From Liolophura sinensis (taxonomy: Eukaryota > Mollusca > Polyplacophora > Chitonida > Chitonidae), in the NCBI RefSeq assembly GCF_032854445.1, contig NW_027018348.1, positions 1 to 37,078 of the forward strand: a stretch of DNA of 37,078 nucleotides. Reading direction: 5' to 3'. The notes under the pieces are model-generated. The model worked only from the letters and a program-made list of their open reading frames with translations. It was not told the origin of the DNA and made no database searches. This document shows, piece after piece, positions 1 to 14,000 of the stretch (position 1 is the first letter of the stretch; each line of letters starts with the position of its first letter). The position numbers and the translations under genes are program-made.

Positions 1-3000
1 AGCCAGGCATCGGCAGCTGTTGAAAAACTGCAAATTTCCCTGGTTTCCATGGAGTAAGAGCCGTTGCTGGGCACGTGATTATGAACATCAATGATCATTC
101 AATTGTCACTACAGCCAAAAGTATTGGTCGGAGAGCAACGCGGTTTGCACCATTCGATTTCTCGTCACAAAATACGTCGGATTAGCCTCTTACCAGCAGC
201 ACTGGAACAGTTTTTCCACTTTTGCATTTTTGCCTGGTCTTTTTGTTAGTTGAAATCGGCTACACTGTACTCTGTACAATCGCGACTGGTCATTACTATA
301 TTCAACTTTTGACTATAAGGTTATGTGCCCTTCGGTAGCCCAGAAGACTTGAAATCTTTGGGCTAAGCACATTTAACTCACCCAGCAATTGCCTTACTTC
401 TAAGTGCAAGACAATCTAAATGTCTTTATCTACGTGTAGAAAAACCACAACATTTGTACGTGAAAACCACAAGGTACTTGATACAGTCTGCTGTAAAAAA
501 GTACAACTGAACACTGACCCACTTCAGTAAGGTGCCAAAAGATGCGGAATTGAGCCAGGCATCGGCAGCTGTTGAAAAATTGGAAATATCCCTGGTTTCC
601 ATGGAGTAACAGCCGTTGCTGGGCACGTGATTATGACATAAATGATCATTCAATTGTCACTACAGCCAAAAGTATTGGTCGGAGAGCAACGCGGTTTGCA
701 CCATTCGATTTCTCGTCACAAAATACGTTCGGATTAGCCTCTTACCAGCAGCAACTGGAACAGTTTTTTCCACTTTTGCATTTTTGCCTGGTCTTTTTGT
801 TAGTTGAAATCGGCTACACTGTACTCTGTACAATCGCGACTGGTCATTACTATATTCAACTTTTGACTATAAGTTATGTGCCCTTCGGTAGCCCAGAAGA
901 CTTGAAATCTTTGGGCTAAGCACATTTAACTCACCCAGCAATTGCCCTTACTTCTAAGTGCAAGACAATCTAAATGTCCTTTATCTACGTGTAGAAAAAC
1001 CACAACATTTGTACGTGAAAACCACAAGGTACTTGATATAGTCTGCTGTAAAAAGTACAACTGAACACTGACCCACTTCAGTAAGGTGCCAAAAGATGCG
1101 GAATTGAGCCAGGCATCGGCAGCTGTTGGAAAAAATTGCAAATTTCCCTGTTTTCCATGGAGTAAGAGCCGTTGCTGGGCACGTGATTATGACATAAATG
1201 ATCATTTCAATTGTCACTACAGCCAAAAGTATTGGTCGGAGGGCAACGCGGGTTTGCACCATTCGATTTCTCGTCACAAAATACGCCGGATTAGCCTCTT
1301 ACCAGCAGCACTGGAACAGTTTTTCACTTTTGCATTTTTGCCTGGTCTTTTTGTTAATTGAAATCGGCTACACTGTACTCTGTACAATCGCGACTGGTCA
1401 TTACTATATTCAACTTTTGACTATAAGTTATGTGCCCTTCGGTAGCCCAGAAGACGTCAAATCTTTCGGCTAAGCCCATTTAAATCACCCAGCAATTGCC
1501 TTACTTCTAAGTCCAAGACAATCTCAATGTCTTTATCTACGTGTAGAAAAACCAGACCATTTGTACATAAAAAAACAAGGTACTTGATACAGTCTGCTGT
1601 AAAAAAGTACAACTAAACACTGACCCACATTTATAAGGTGCCAAAAGATGTGGAATTGGGCCAGGCATCGGCAGCTGTTAAAAAATTGCAAATATCCCTG
1701 GTTTCCATGGAGTAAGAGCCGTTGCTGGGCACGTGATTATGACATAAATGATCATTGATCTTTCGCTACAGCCAAAAGTATTGGTCGGAGAGCAACGCCA
1801 GTTTGCACCATTCGATTTCTCGTCACAAAATACGTCGGATTAGCCTCTTACTAGTAGCACTGGAACAGTTTTTTCCACTTTTGCATTTTTACCTGGTCTT
1901 TTTGTTAATTGAAATCGGCTAAACTGTACTCTGTACAATCGCGACTGGTCATTACTATATTCAACTTTTGACTATAAGTTATGTGCCCTTCGGTAGCCCA
2001 GAAGACGTCCAAATCTTTGGGCTAAGCCCATTTAACTCACCCAGCAATTGCCTTACTTCTAAGTGCAAGACAATCTCAATGTCTTTATCTACGTGTAGAA
2101 AAACCACACCATTTGTACGTGAAAACCACAAGGTACTTTGATACAGTCTGCTGTAAAAAGTACAACTGAACACTGACCCACTTCAGTAAGGGTGCCAAAA
2201 GATGCGGAATTGAGCCAGGCATCGGCAGCCTGTTGAAAAATTGTAAATTTCCCTGGTTTCCATGGAGTAAGAGCCGTTGCTGGGCACGTGATTATGACAT
2301 AAATGATCATTCAATTGTCACTACAGCCAAAAAGTATTGGTCGGAGAGCAATGCGGTTTGCACCATTCGATTTGTCGTCACAAAATACGTCGGATTAGCC
2401 TCTTACCAGCAGCACTGGAACAGTTTTTCCACTTTTGCATTTTTGCCTGGTCTTTTTGTTAATTGAAATCGGCTACACTGTACTCTGTACAATCGCGACT
2501 AGTCATTACTATATTCAACTTTTGACTATAAGTTATGTGCCCTTCGGTAGCCCAGAAGACCTGAAATCTTTGGGCTAAGCCCATTTAACTCACCCAGCAA
2601 TTGCCTTACTTCTAAGTGCAAGACAATCTCAATGTCTTTATCTACGTGTAGAAAAACCAGAACCATTTGTACATAAAAAAAAAACAAGGTACTTGATACA
2701 GTCTGCTGTAAAAAAGTACAACTGAACACTGTCCCACTTCAGTAAGGTGCCAAAAGATGCAGAATTGAGCCAGGCATCGGCAGCTGTTGAAAAATTGCAA
2801 ATTTCCCTGGTTTCCATGGAGTAAGAGCCGTTGCTGGGCACGTGATTATGACATAAATGATCATTCAATGTCACTACAGCCAAAAGTATTGGTCGGAGAG
2901 CAACGCGGTTTGCACCATTCGATTTCTCGTCACAAAATACGTCGGATTAGCCTCTTACCAGAAGCACTGGAACAGTTTGTCCACTTTTGCATTTTTGCCT

Positions 3001-4416
3001 GGTCCTTTTGTTAGTTGAAATCGGCTACACTGTACTCTGTACAATCGCGACTGGTCATTACTATATTCAACTTTTGACTATAAGTTATGTGCCCTTCGGT
3101 AGCCCAGAAGACCTGAAATCTTTGGGCTAAGCACATTTAACTCACCCAGCAATTGCCTTACTTCTAAGTGCAAGACAATCTAAATGTCTTTATCTACGTG
3201 TAGAAAAACCACACCATTGTACGTGAAAACCACAAGGTACTTGATACAGTCTGCTGTAAAAAGTACAACTGAACACTGACCCACTTCAGTAAGGTGCCAA
3301 AAGATGCGGAATTGAGCCAGGCATCGGCAGCTGTTGAAAAATTGCAAATTTCCCTGGTTTCCATGGAGTAAGAGCCGTTGCTGGGCACGTGATTATGACA
3401 TAAATGATCATTCAATTGTCACTACAGCCAAAAAGTATTGGTCGGAGAGCAACGCGGTTTGCACCATTCGATTTCTCGTCACAAGATACGTCGTTTTAGC
3501 CTGTTACCAGAAGCACTGGAACAGTTTGTCCACTTTTGCATTTTTGCCTGGTCTTTTTGTTAATTGAAATCGGCTACACTGTACTCTGTACAATCGCGAC
3601 TGGTCATTACTATATTCAACTTTTGACTATAAGTTTATGTGCCCTTCGGTAGCGCAGAAGACCTGAAATCTTTGGGCTAAGCACATTTAACTCACCCAGC
3701 AATTGCCTTACTTCTAAGTGCAAGACAATCTCAATGTCTTTATCTACGTGTAGAAAAACCACACCATTTGTACATAAAAAACACAAGGTACTTGATACAG
3801 TCTGCTGTAAAAAGTACAACTAAACACTGACCCACATTTATAAGGTGCCAAAAGATGTGGAATTGGGCCAGGCATCGGCAGCTGTTAAAAAATTGCAAAT
3901 ATCCCTGGTTTCCATGGAGTAAGAGCCGTTGCTGGGCACGTGATTATGACATAAATGATCATTCAATTGTCACTACAGCCAAAAGTATTGGTCGGAGAGC
4001 AACGCGGATTGCACCATTCGATTTGTCGTCACAAAATACGTCGGATTAGCCTCTTACCAGCAGCACTGGAACAGTTTTTCTACTTTTGCATTTTTGCCTG
4101 GTCTTTTTGTTAATTGAAATCGGCTACACTGTACTCTGTACAATCGCGACTGGTCATTAATATATTCAACTTTTGACTATAAGTTATGTGCCCTTCGGTA
4201 ACCCAGAAGACGTCAAATCTTTCGGCTAAGCCCATTTAACTCACCCAGCAATTGTCTTACTTCTAAGTCCAAGACAATCTCAATGTCTTTTATCTACGTG
4301 TAGAAAAACCACACCATTTGTACATAAAAAACACAAGGTACTTGATACAGTCTGCTGTAAAAAGAAACAACTAAACACTGACCCACATTTATAAGGTGCC
4401 AAAAGATGTGGAATTG
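1..4416. repeat. Irregular left block, monomers M1-M8
   Basis: Monomer lengths here are 552, 554, 552, 554, 555, 547, 551 and 551 bp. The deviations are mostly one-base insertions or losses, often in homopolymers. M1 and M2 share private variants (CAACATTT and AGACTTGAAATC) and look like a recent one-monomer duplication. M3 has the GGAGGGCAACGC and ACGCCGG variants, M4 a TGATCTTTCGC version of the class-B motif, M6 and M7 the CCAGAAGCAC class, and M8 the GTAACCC plus AATTGTCTT pair that recurs at M22, M29 and M41. I find no clean higher-order period in this block and no gene. Confidence 0.85.
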
Positions 4417-7400
4417 AGCTAGGCATCGGCAGCTGTTAAAAAATTGCAAATTTCCCTGGTTTCCATGGAGTAAGAGCCGTTGCTGGGCACGTGATTATGA
4501 CATAAATGATCATTCAATTGTCACTACAGCCAAAAGTATTGGTCGGAGAGCAACGCAGTTTTGCACCATTCGATTTGTCGTCACAAATACGTCGGATTAG
4601 CCTCTTACCAGCAGCACTGGAACAGTTTGTCCACTTTTGCATTTTTGCCTGGTCTTTTTGTTAATTGAAATCGGCTACACTGTACTCTGTACAATCGCGA
4701 CTGGTCATTACTATATTCAACTTTTGACTATAAGTTATGTGCCCTTCGGTAGCCCAGAAGACCTGAAATCTTTGGGCTAAGCCCATTTAACTCACCCAGC
4801 AATTGCCTTACTTCTAAGTGCAAGACAATCTCAATGTCTTTATCTACGTGTAGAAAAACCAGACCATTTGTACATAAAAAAACACAAGGTACTTGATACA
4901 GTCTGCTGTAAAAAGTACAACTGAACACTGTCCCACTTCAGTAAGGTGCCAAAAGATGCGGAATTGAGCCAGGCATCGGCAGCTGTTGAAAAATTGCAAA
5001 TTTGCCCTGGTTTCCATGGAGTAAGAGCCGTTGCTGGGCACGTGATTATGATATAAATGATCATTCAATTGTCACTACAGCCAAAAGTATTGGTCGGAGA
5101 GCAACGCGGTTTGCACCATTTCAATTTCTCGTCACAAAATACGTCGGATTAGCCTCTTACCAGAAGCACTGGAACAGTTTGTCCACTTTTGCATTTTTAC
5201 CTGGTCTTTTTGTTAGTTGAAATCGGCTACACTGTACTCTGTACAATCGCGACTGGTCATTACTATATTCAACTTTTGACTATAAGTTATGTGCCCTTCG
5301 GTAGCCCAGAAGACCTGAAATCTTTGGGCTAAGCACATTTAACTCACCCAGCAATTGCCTTACTTCTAAGTGCAAGACAATCTCAATGTCTTTATCTACG
5401 TGTAGAAAAACCACACCATTTGTACGTGAAAACCACAAGGTACTTGATACAGTCTGCTGTAAAAAGTACAAACTGAACACTAACCCACTTCAGTAAGGTG
5501 CCAAAAGATGCGGAATTGAGCCAGGCATCGGCAGCTGTTGAAAAATTGCAAATTTCCTGGTTTCCATGGAGTAAGAGCCGTTGCTGGGCACGTGATTATG
5601 ACATAAATGATCATTCAATTGTCACTACAGCCAAAAGGTATTGGTCGGAGAGCAACGCGGTTTGCACCATTTGATTTCTCGTCACAAAATACGTCGGATT
5701 AGCCTCTACCAGAAGCACTGGAACAGTTTGTCCACTTTTGCATTTTTGCCTGGTCTTTTTGTTAGTTGAAATCGGCTACACTGTACTCTGTACAATCGCG
5801 ACTGGTCATTACTATATTCAACTTTTGACTATAAGTTATGTGCCCTTCGTAGCCAGAAGACCAGAAATCTTTGGGCTAAGCACATTTAACTCACCCAGCA
5901 ATTGCCTTACTTCTAAGTGCAAGACAATCTAAATGTCTTTATCTACGTGTAGAAAAACCACACCATTTGTACGTGAAAAACCACAAGGTACTTGATACAG
6001 TCTGCTGTAAAAAGTACAACTGAACACTGACCCACTTCAGTAAGGTGCCAAAAGATGCGGAATTGAGCCAGGCATCGGCAGCTGTTGAAAATTGCAAATT
6101 TCCCTGGTTTCCCATGGAGTAAGAGCCGTTGCTGGGCACGTGATTATGACATAAATGATCATTCAATTGTCACTACAGCCAAAAGTATTGGTCGGAGGGC
6201 AACGCGGTTTGCACCATTCGATTTCTCGTCACAAAATACGCCGGATTAGCCTCTTACCAGCAGCACTGGAACAGTTTTTCCACTTTTGCATTTTTGCCTG
6301 GTCTTTTGTTAATTGAAATCGGCTACACTGTACTCTGTACAATCGCGACTGGTCATTACTATATTCAACTTTTGACTATAAGTTATGTGCCCTTCGGTAG
6401 CCCCAGAAGACGTCAAATCTTTCGGCTAAGCCCATTTAACTCACCAGCAATTGCCTTACTTCTAAGTCCAAGACAATCTCAATGTCTTTATCTACGTGTA
6501 GAAAAACCAGACCATTTGTACATAAAAAACACAAGGTACTTGATACAGTCTGCTGTAAAAAGTACAACTAAACACTGACCCACATTTATAAGATGCCAAA
6601 AGATGTGGAATTGGGCCAGGCATCGGCAGCTGTTAAAAAATTGCAATTATCCCTGGTTTCCATGGAGTAAGAGCCGTTGCTGGGCACGTGATTATGACAT
6701 AAATGATCATTCAATTGTCACTACAGCCAAAAGTATTGGTCGGAGAGCAACGCGGTTTGCACCATTCGATTTGTCGTCACAAAATACGTCGGATTAGCCT
6801 CTTACCAGCAGCACTGGAACAGTTTGTCCACTTTTGCATTTTTGCCTGGTCTTTTTGTTAATTGAAACCGGCTACACTGTACTGCTGTACAATCGCGACT
6901 GGTCATTACTATATTCAACTTTTGACTATAAGTTATGTGCCCTTCGGTAGCCCAGAAGACCCTGAAATCTTTGGGCTAAGCCCATTTAACTCACCCAGCA
7001 ATTGCCTTACTTCTAAGTGCAAGACAATCTCAATGTCTTTATCTACGTGTAGAAAAACCAGACCATTTGTACATAAAAAACACAAGGTACTTGATACAGT
7101 CTGCTGTAAAAAGTACAACTGAACACTGTCCCACTTCAGTAAGGTGCCAAAAGATGCGGAATTGAGCCAGGCATCGGCAGCTGTTGAAAAATTGCAAATT
7201 TGCCTGGTTTCCATGGAGTAAGAGCCGTTGCTTGGGCACGTGATTATGATATAAATGATCATTCAATTGTCACTACAGCCAAAGTATTGGTCGGAGAGCA
7301 ACGCGGTTTGCACAATTCAATTTCTCGTCACAAAATACGTTCGGATTAGCCTCTTACCAGAAGCACTGGAACAGTTTGTCCACTTTTGCATTTTTACCTG

Positions 7401-10400
7401 GTCTTTTTGTTAGTTGAAATCGGCTACACTGTACTCTGTACAATCGCGACTGGTCATTACTATATTCAACTTTTGGACTATAAGTTATGTGCCCTTCGGT
7501 AGCCCAGAAGACCTGAAATCTTTGGGCTAAGCACATTTAACTCACCCAGCAATTGCCTTACTTCTAAGTGCAAGACAATCCAAATGTCTTTATCTACGTG
7601 TAGAAAAACCACACCATTTGTACGTGAAAACCACAAGGTACTTGATACAGTCTGCTGTAAAAAGTACAACTGAACACTGACCCACTTCAGTAAGGTGCCA
7701 AAAGATGCGGGAATTGAGCCAGGCATCGGCAGCTGTTGAAAAATTGCAAAATTTCCCCTGGTTTCCATGGAGTAAGAGCCGTTTGCTGGGCACGTGATTA
7801 TGACATAAATGATCATTCAATTGTCACTACAGCCAAAAGTATTGGTCGGAGAGCAACGCGGTTTGCACCATTTGATTTCTCGTCACAAAATACGTCGGAT
7901 TAGCCTCTTACCAGAAGCACTGGAACAGTTTGTCCACTTTTGCATTTTTGCCTGGTCTTTTTGTTAGTTGAAATCGGCTACACTGTACTCTGTACAATCG
8001 CGAACTGGTCATTACTATATTCAACTTTTGACTATAAGTTATGTGCCCTTCGGTAGCCCAGATGACCTGAAATCTTTGGGCTAAGCACATTTAACTCACC
8101 CAGCAATTGCCTTACTTCTAAGTGCAAGACAATCTAAATGTCTTTATCTACGTGTAGAAAAACCACACCATTTGTACGTGAAAACCACAAGGTACTTGAT
8201 ACAGTCTGCTGTAAAAAGTACAACTGAACACTGACCCACTTCAGTAAGGTGCCAAAAGATGCGGAATTGAGCCAGGCATCGGCAGCTGTTGAAAAATTGC
8301 AAATTTCCCTGGTTTCCATGGAGTAAGAGCCGTTGCTGGGCACGTGATTATGACATAAATGATCATTCAATTGTCACTACAGCCAAAAGTATTGGTCGGA
8401 GAGCAACGCGGTTTGCACCATTCGATTTGTCGTCACAAAATACGTCGGATTAGCCTCTTACCAGCAGCACTGGAACAGTTTGTCCACTTTTGCATTTTTG
8501 CCTGGTCTTTTTGTTAATTGAAACCGGCTACACTGTACTCTGTACAATCGCGACTGGTCATTACTATATTCAACTTTTGACTATAAGTTATGTGCCCTTC
8601 GGTAGCCCAGAAGACCTGAAATCTTTGGGCTAAGCCCATTTAACTCACCCAGCAATTGCCTTACTTCTAAGTGCAAGACAATCTCAATGTCTTTATCTAC
8701 GTGTAGAAAAACCAGACCATTTGTACATAAAAAACACAAGGTACTTGATACAGTCTGCTGTAAAAAGTACAACTGAACACTGTCCCACTTCAGTAAGGTG
8801 CCAAAAGATGCGGAATTGAGCCAGGCATCGGCAGCTGTTGAAAAATTGCAAATTTGCCTGGTTCCCATGGAGTAAGAGCCGTTGCTGGGCACGTGATTAT
8901 GATATAAATGATCATTCAATTGTCACTACAGCCAAAAGTATTGGTCGGAGAGCAACGCGGTTTGCACCATTCGATTTGTCGTCACAAAATACGTCGGATT
9001 AGCCTCTTACCAGCAGCACTGGAACAGTTTGTCCACTTTTGCATTTTTGCCTGGTCTTTTTGTTAATTGAAACCGGCTACACTGTACTCTGTACAATCGC
9101 GACTGGTCATTACTATATTCAACTTTTGACTATAAGTTATGTGCCCTTCGGTAGCCCAGAAGACCTGAAATCTTTGGGCTAAGCCCATTTAACTCACCCA
9201 GCAATTGCCTTACTTCTAAGTGCAAGACAATCTCAATGTCTTTATCTACGTGTAGAAAAACCAGACCATTTGTACATAAAAAACACAAGGTACTTGATAC
9301 AGTCTGCTGTAAAAAGTACAACTGAACACTGTCCCACTTCAGTAAGGTGCCAAAAGATGCGGAATTGAGCCAGGCATCGGCAGCTGTTGAAAAATTGCAA
9401 ATTTGCCTGGTTTCCATGGAGTAAGAGCCGTTGCTGGGCACGTGATTATGATATAAATGATCATTCAATTGTCACTACAGCCAAAAGTATTGGTCGGAGA
9501 GCAACGCGGTTTGCACCATTCAATTTCTCGTCACAAAATACGTCGGATTAGCCTCTTACGAGAAGCACTGGAACAGTTTGTCCACTTTTGCATTTTTACC
9601 TGGTCTTTTTGTTAGTTGAAATCGGCTACACTGTACTCTGTACAATCGCGACTGGTCATTACTATATTCAACTTTTGACTATAAGTTATGTGCCCTTCGG
9701 TAGCCCAGAAGACCTGAAATCTTTGGGCTAAGCACATTTAACTCACCCAGCAATTGCCTTACTTCTAAGTGCAAGACAATCTAAATGTCTTTATCTACGT
9801 GTAGAAAAACCACATCATTTGTACGTGAAAACCACAAGGTACTTGATACAGTCTGCTGTAAAAAGTACAACTGAACACTGACCCACTTCAGTAAGGTGCC
9901 AAAAGATGCGGAATTGAGCCAGGCATCGGCAGCTGTTGAAAAATTGCAAATTTCCCTGGTTTCCATGGAGTAAGAGCCGTTGCTGGGCACGTGATTATGA
10001 CATAAATGATCATTCAATTGTCACTACAGCCAAAAGTATTGGTCGGAGAGCAACGCGGTTTGCACCATTTGATTTCTCGTCACAAAATACGTCGGATTAG
10101 CCTCTTACCAGAAGCACTGGAACAGTTTGTCACTTTTGCATTTTTGCCTGGTCTTTTTGTTAATTGAAATCGGCTACACTGTACTCTGTACAATCGCGAC
10201 TGGTCATTACTATATTCAACTTTTGACTATAAGTTATGTGCCCTTCGGTAGCCCAGAAGACCTGAAATCTTTGGGCTAAGCCCATTTAACTCACCCAGCA
10301 ATTGCCTTACTTCTAAGTGCAAGACAATCTAATGTCTTATCTACGTGTAGAAAAACCACACCATTTGTACGTGAAAACCACAAGGTACTTGATACAGTCT

Positions 10401-11013
10401 GCTGTAAAAAGTACATTCTGAACACTGACCCACTTCAGTAAGGTGCCAAAAGATGCGGAATTGAGCCAGGCATCGGCAGCTGTTGAAAAATTGCAAATTT
10501 CCCTGGTTTCCATGGAGTAAGAGCCGTTGCTGGGCACGTGATTATGACATAAATGATCATTCAATTGTCACTACAGCCAACAGTATTGGTCGGAGAGCAA
10601 CGCGGTTTGCACCATTCGATTTGTCGTCACAAAATACGTCGGATTAGCCTCTTACCAGCAGCACTGGAACAGTTTTTCCACTTTTGCATTTTTGCCTGGT
10701 CTTTTTTGTTAATTGAAATCGGCTACACTGTACTCTGTACAAATCGCGACTGGTCATTACTATATTCAACTTTTGACTATAAGTTATGTGCCCTTCGGTA
10801 GCCCAGAAGACGTCAAATCTTTCGGCTAAGCCCATTTAACTCACCCAGCAATTGCCTTACTTCTAAGTCCAAGACAATCTCAATGTCTTTATCTACGTGT
10901 AGAAAACCAGACCATTTGTACATAAAAAAACACAAGGTACTTGATACAGTCTGCTGTAAAAGAACAACTAAACACTGACCCACATTTATAAGGTGCCAAA
11001 AGATGTGGAATTG
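4417..11013. repeat. 4-monomer higher-order repeat, three copies (M9-M20)
   Basis: The copies are 4417-6613, 6614-8818 and 8819-11013. M9, M13 and M17 share TTTGTCGTCAC, GTTTGTCC, CATAAAA and an ACTGTCCC end. M10, M14 and M18 share AAATTTGCC, GATATAAATG, TTCAATTTCTCG and TTTTACCTGG. M11, M15 and M19 share CATTTGATTTCTCG with AGAAGCAC. The fourth position is variable: M12 carries GGAGGGC/CGCCGG, M16 is chimeric, and M20 carries CAACAGTATT. Spacing between equivalent monomers is 2198-2203 bp. The periodicity is read from shared private variants; an all-by-all alignment has not been run. Confidence 0.8.
8399..9496. repeat. Near-perfect one-monomer tandem duplication
   Basis: Reading 8399-8947 against 8948-9496 base by base, I see one difference in 549 positions: GGTTCCCATGG in the first copy against GGTTTCCATGG in the second. 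Neighbouring monomers differ at many more sites, so this is among the youngest duplications in the window. Unequal exchange or replication slippage by one monomer would produce it; an assembly duplication would look the same. Confidence 0.85.
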
Positions 11014-14000
11014 GGCTAGGCATCGGCAGCTGTTAAAAAATTGCAAATATCCCTGGTTTCCATGGAGTAAGAGCCGTTGCTGGGCACGTGATTATGACAT
11101 AAATGATCATTGATCTGTCGCTACAGCCAAAAAGTATTGGTCGGAGAGCAACGCAGTTTGCACCATTCGATTTCTCGTCACAAAATACGTCGGATTAGCC
11201 TCTTACTAGTAGCACTGGAACAGTTTTTCCACTTTTGCATTTTTGCCTGGTCTTTTTGTTAATTGAAATCGGCTACACTGTACTCTGTACAATCGCGACT
11301 GGTCATTACTATATTCAACTTTTGACTATAAGTTATGTGCCCTTCGGTAGCCCAGAAGACCTGAATCTTTGGGCTAAGCACATTTAACTCACCAGCAATT
11401 GCCTTACTTCTAAGTGCAAGACAATCTAAATGTCTTATCTACGTGTAGAAAAACCACACCATTTGTACGTGAAAACCACAAGGTACTTGATACAGTCTGC
11501 TGTAAAAAGTACATCTGAACACTGACCCACTTCAGTAAGGTGCCAAAAGATGCGGAATTGAGCCAGGCATCGGCAGCTGTTGAAAAATTGCAAATTTCCC
11601 TGGTTTCCATGGAGTAAGAGCCGTTGCTGGGCACGTGATTATGACATAAATGATCATTCAATTGTCACTACAGCCAACAGTATTGGTCGGAGAGCAACGC
11701 GGTTTGCACCATTCGATTTGTCGTCACAAAATACGTCGGATTAGCCTCTTACCAGCAGCACTGGAACAGTTTTTCCACTTTTGCATTTTTGCTTCGTCTT
11801 TTTGTTAATTGAAATCGGCTACACTGTACTCTGTACAATCGCGACTGGTCATTACTATATTCAACTTTTGACTATAAGTTATGTGCCCTTCGGTAACCCA
11901 GAAGACGTCAAATCTTTCGGCTAAGCCCATTTAACTCACCCAGCAATTGTCTTACTTCTAAGTCCAAGACAATCTCAATGTCTTTATCTACGTGTAGAAA
12001 AACCAGACCATTTGTACATAAAAAACACAAGGTACTTGATACAGTCTGCTGTAAAAAGAACAAGTAAACACTGACCCACATTTATAAGGTGCCAAAAGAT
12101 GTGGAATTGGGCCAGCCATCGGCAGCTGTTAAAAAATTGCAAATATCCCTGGTTTCCATGGAGTAAGAGCCGTTGCTGGGCACGTGATTATGACATAAAT
12201 GATCATTGATCTGTCGCTACAGCCAAAAGTATTGGCCGGAGAGCAACGCGGTTTGCACCATTCGATTTCTCGTCACAAATTACGTCGGATTAGCCTCTTA
12301 CTAGTAGCACTGGAACAGTTTTTCCACTTTTGCATTTTTGCCTGGTCTTTTTATTAATTGAAATCGGCTACACTATACTCTGTACAATCGCGACTGGTCA
12401 TTACTATATTCAACTTTTGACTATAAGTTATGTGCCCTTCGGTAGCCCAGAAGACCTGAAATCTTTGGGCTAAGCCCATTTAACTCACCCAGCAATTGCC
12501 TTACTTCTAAGTGGAAGACAATCTCAATGTGTTTATCTACGTGTAGAAAAACCACACCATTTGTACGTGAAAACCACAAGGTACTTGATACAGTCTGCTG
12601 TAAAAAGTACAACTGAACACTAACCCACTTCAGTAAGGTGCCAAAAGATGCGGAATTGAGCCAGGCATCGGCAGCTGTTGAAAAATTGCAAATTTCCCTG
12701 GTTTCCATGGAGTAAGAGGCGTTGCTGGGCACGTGATTATGACATAAATGATCATTCAATTGTCACTACAGCCAAAGGTATTGGTCGGAAGGCAACGCGG
12801 TTTGCACCATTCGATTTCTCGTCACAAAATACGCCGGATTAGCCTCTTACCAGCAGCACTGGAACAGTTTTTCCACTTTTGCATTTTTGCCTGGTCTTTT
12901 TGTTAATTGAAATCGGCTACACTGTACTCTGTACAATCGCGACTGGTCATTACTATATTCAACTTTTGACTATAAGTTATGTGCCCTTCGGTAGCCCAGA
13001 AGACGTCAAATCTTTCGGCTAAGCCCATTTAACTCACCCAGCAATTGCCTTACTTCTAAGTCCAAGACAATCTCAATGTCTTTATCTACGTGTAGAAAAA
13101 CCAGACCATTTGTACATAAAAAAACACAAGGTACTTGATACAGTCTGCTGTAAAAAGAACAACTAAACACTGACCCACATTTATAAGGTGCCAAAAGATG
13201 TGGAATTGGGCTAGGCATCGGCAGCTGTTAAAAAATTGCAAATATCCCTGGTTTCCATGGAGTAAGAGCCGTTGCTGGGCACGTGATTATGACATAAATG
13301 ATCATTGATCTGTCGCTACAGCCAAAAGTATTGGTCGGAGAGCAACGCAGTTTGCACCATTCGATTTCTCTTCACAAAATACGTCGGATTAGCCTCTTAC
13401 TAGTAGCACTGGAACAGTTTTTCCACTTTTGCATTTTTGCTTCGTCTTTTTGTTAATTGAAATCGGCTACACTGTACTCTGTACAATCGCGACTGGTCAT
13501 TACTATATTCAACTTTTGACTATAAGTTATGTGCCCTTCGGTAGCCCAGAAGACGTCAAATCTTTGGGCTAAAGCCCATTTAAATCACCCAGCAATTGCC
13601 TTACTTCTAAGTGCAAGACAATCTAAATGTCTTTATCTACGTGTAGAAAAACCACACCATTTGTACGTGAAAACCACAAGGTACTTGATACAGTCTGCTG
13701 TAAAAAGTACATCTGAACACTGACCCACTTCAGTAAGGTGCCAAAAGATGCGGAATTGAGCCAGGCATCGGCAGCTGTTGAAAAATTGCAAATTTCCCTG
13801 GTTTCCATGGAGTAAGAGCCGTTGCTGGGCACGTGATTATGACATAAATGATCATTCAATTGTCACTACAGCCAACAGTATTGGTCGGAGAGCAACGCGG
13901 TTTGCACCATTCGATTTGTCGTCACAAAATACGTCGGATTAGCCTCTTACCAGCAGCACTGGAACAGTTTTTCCACTTTTGCATTTTTGCCTGGTCTTTT

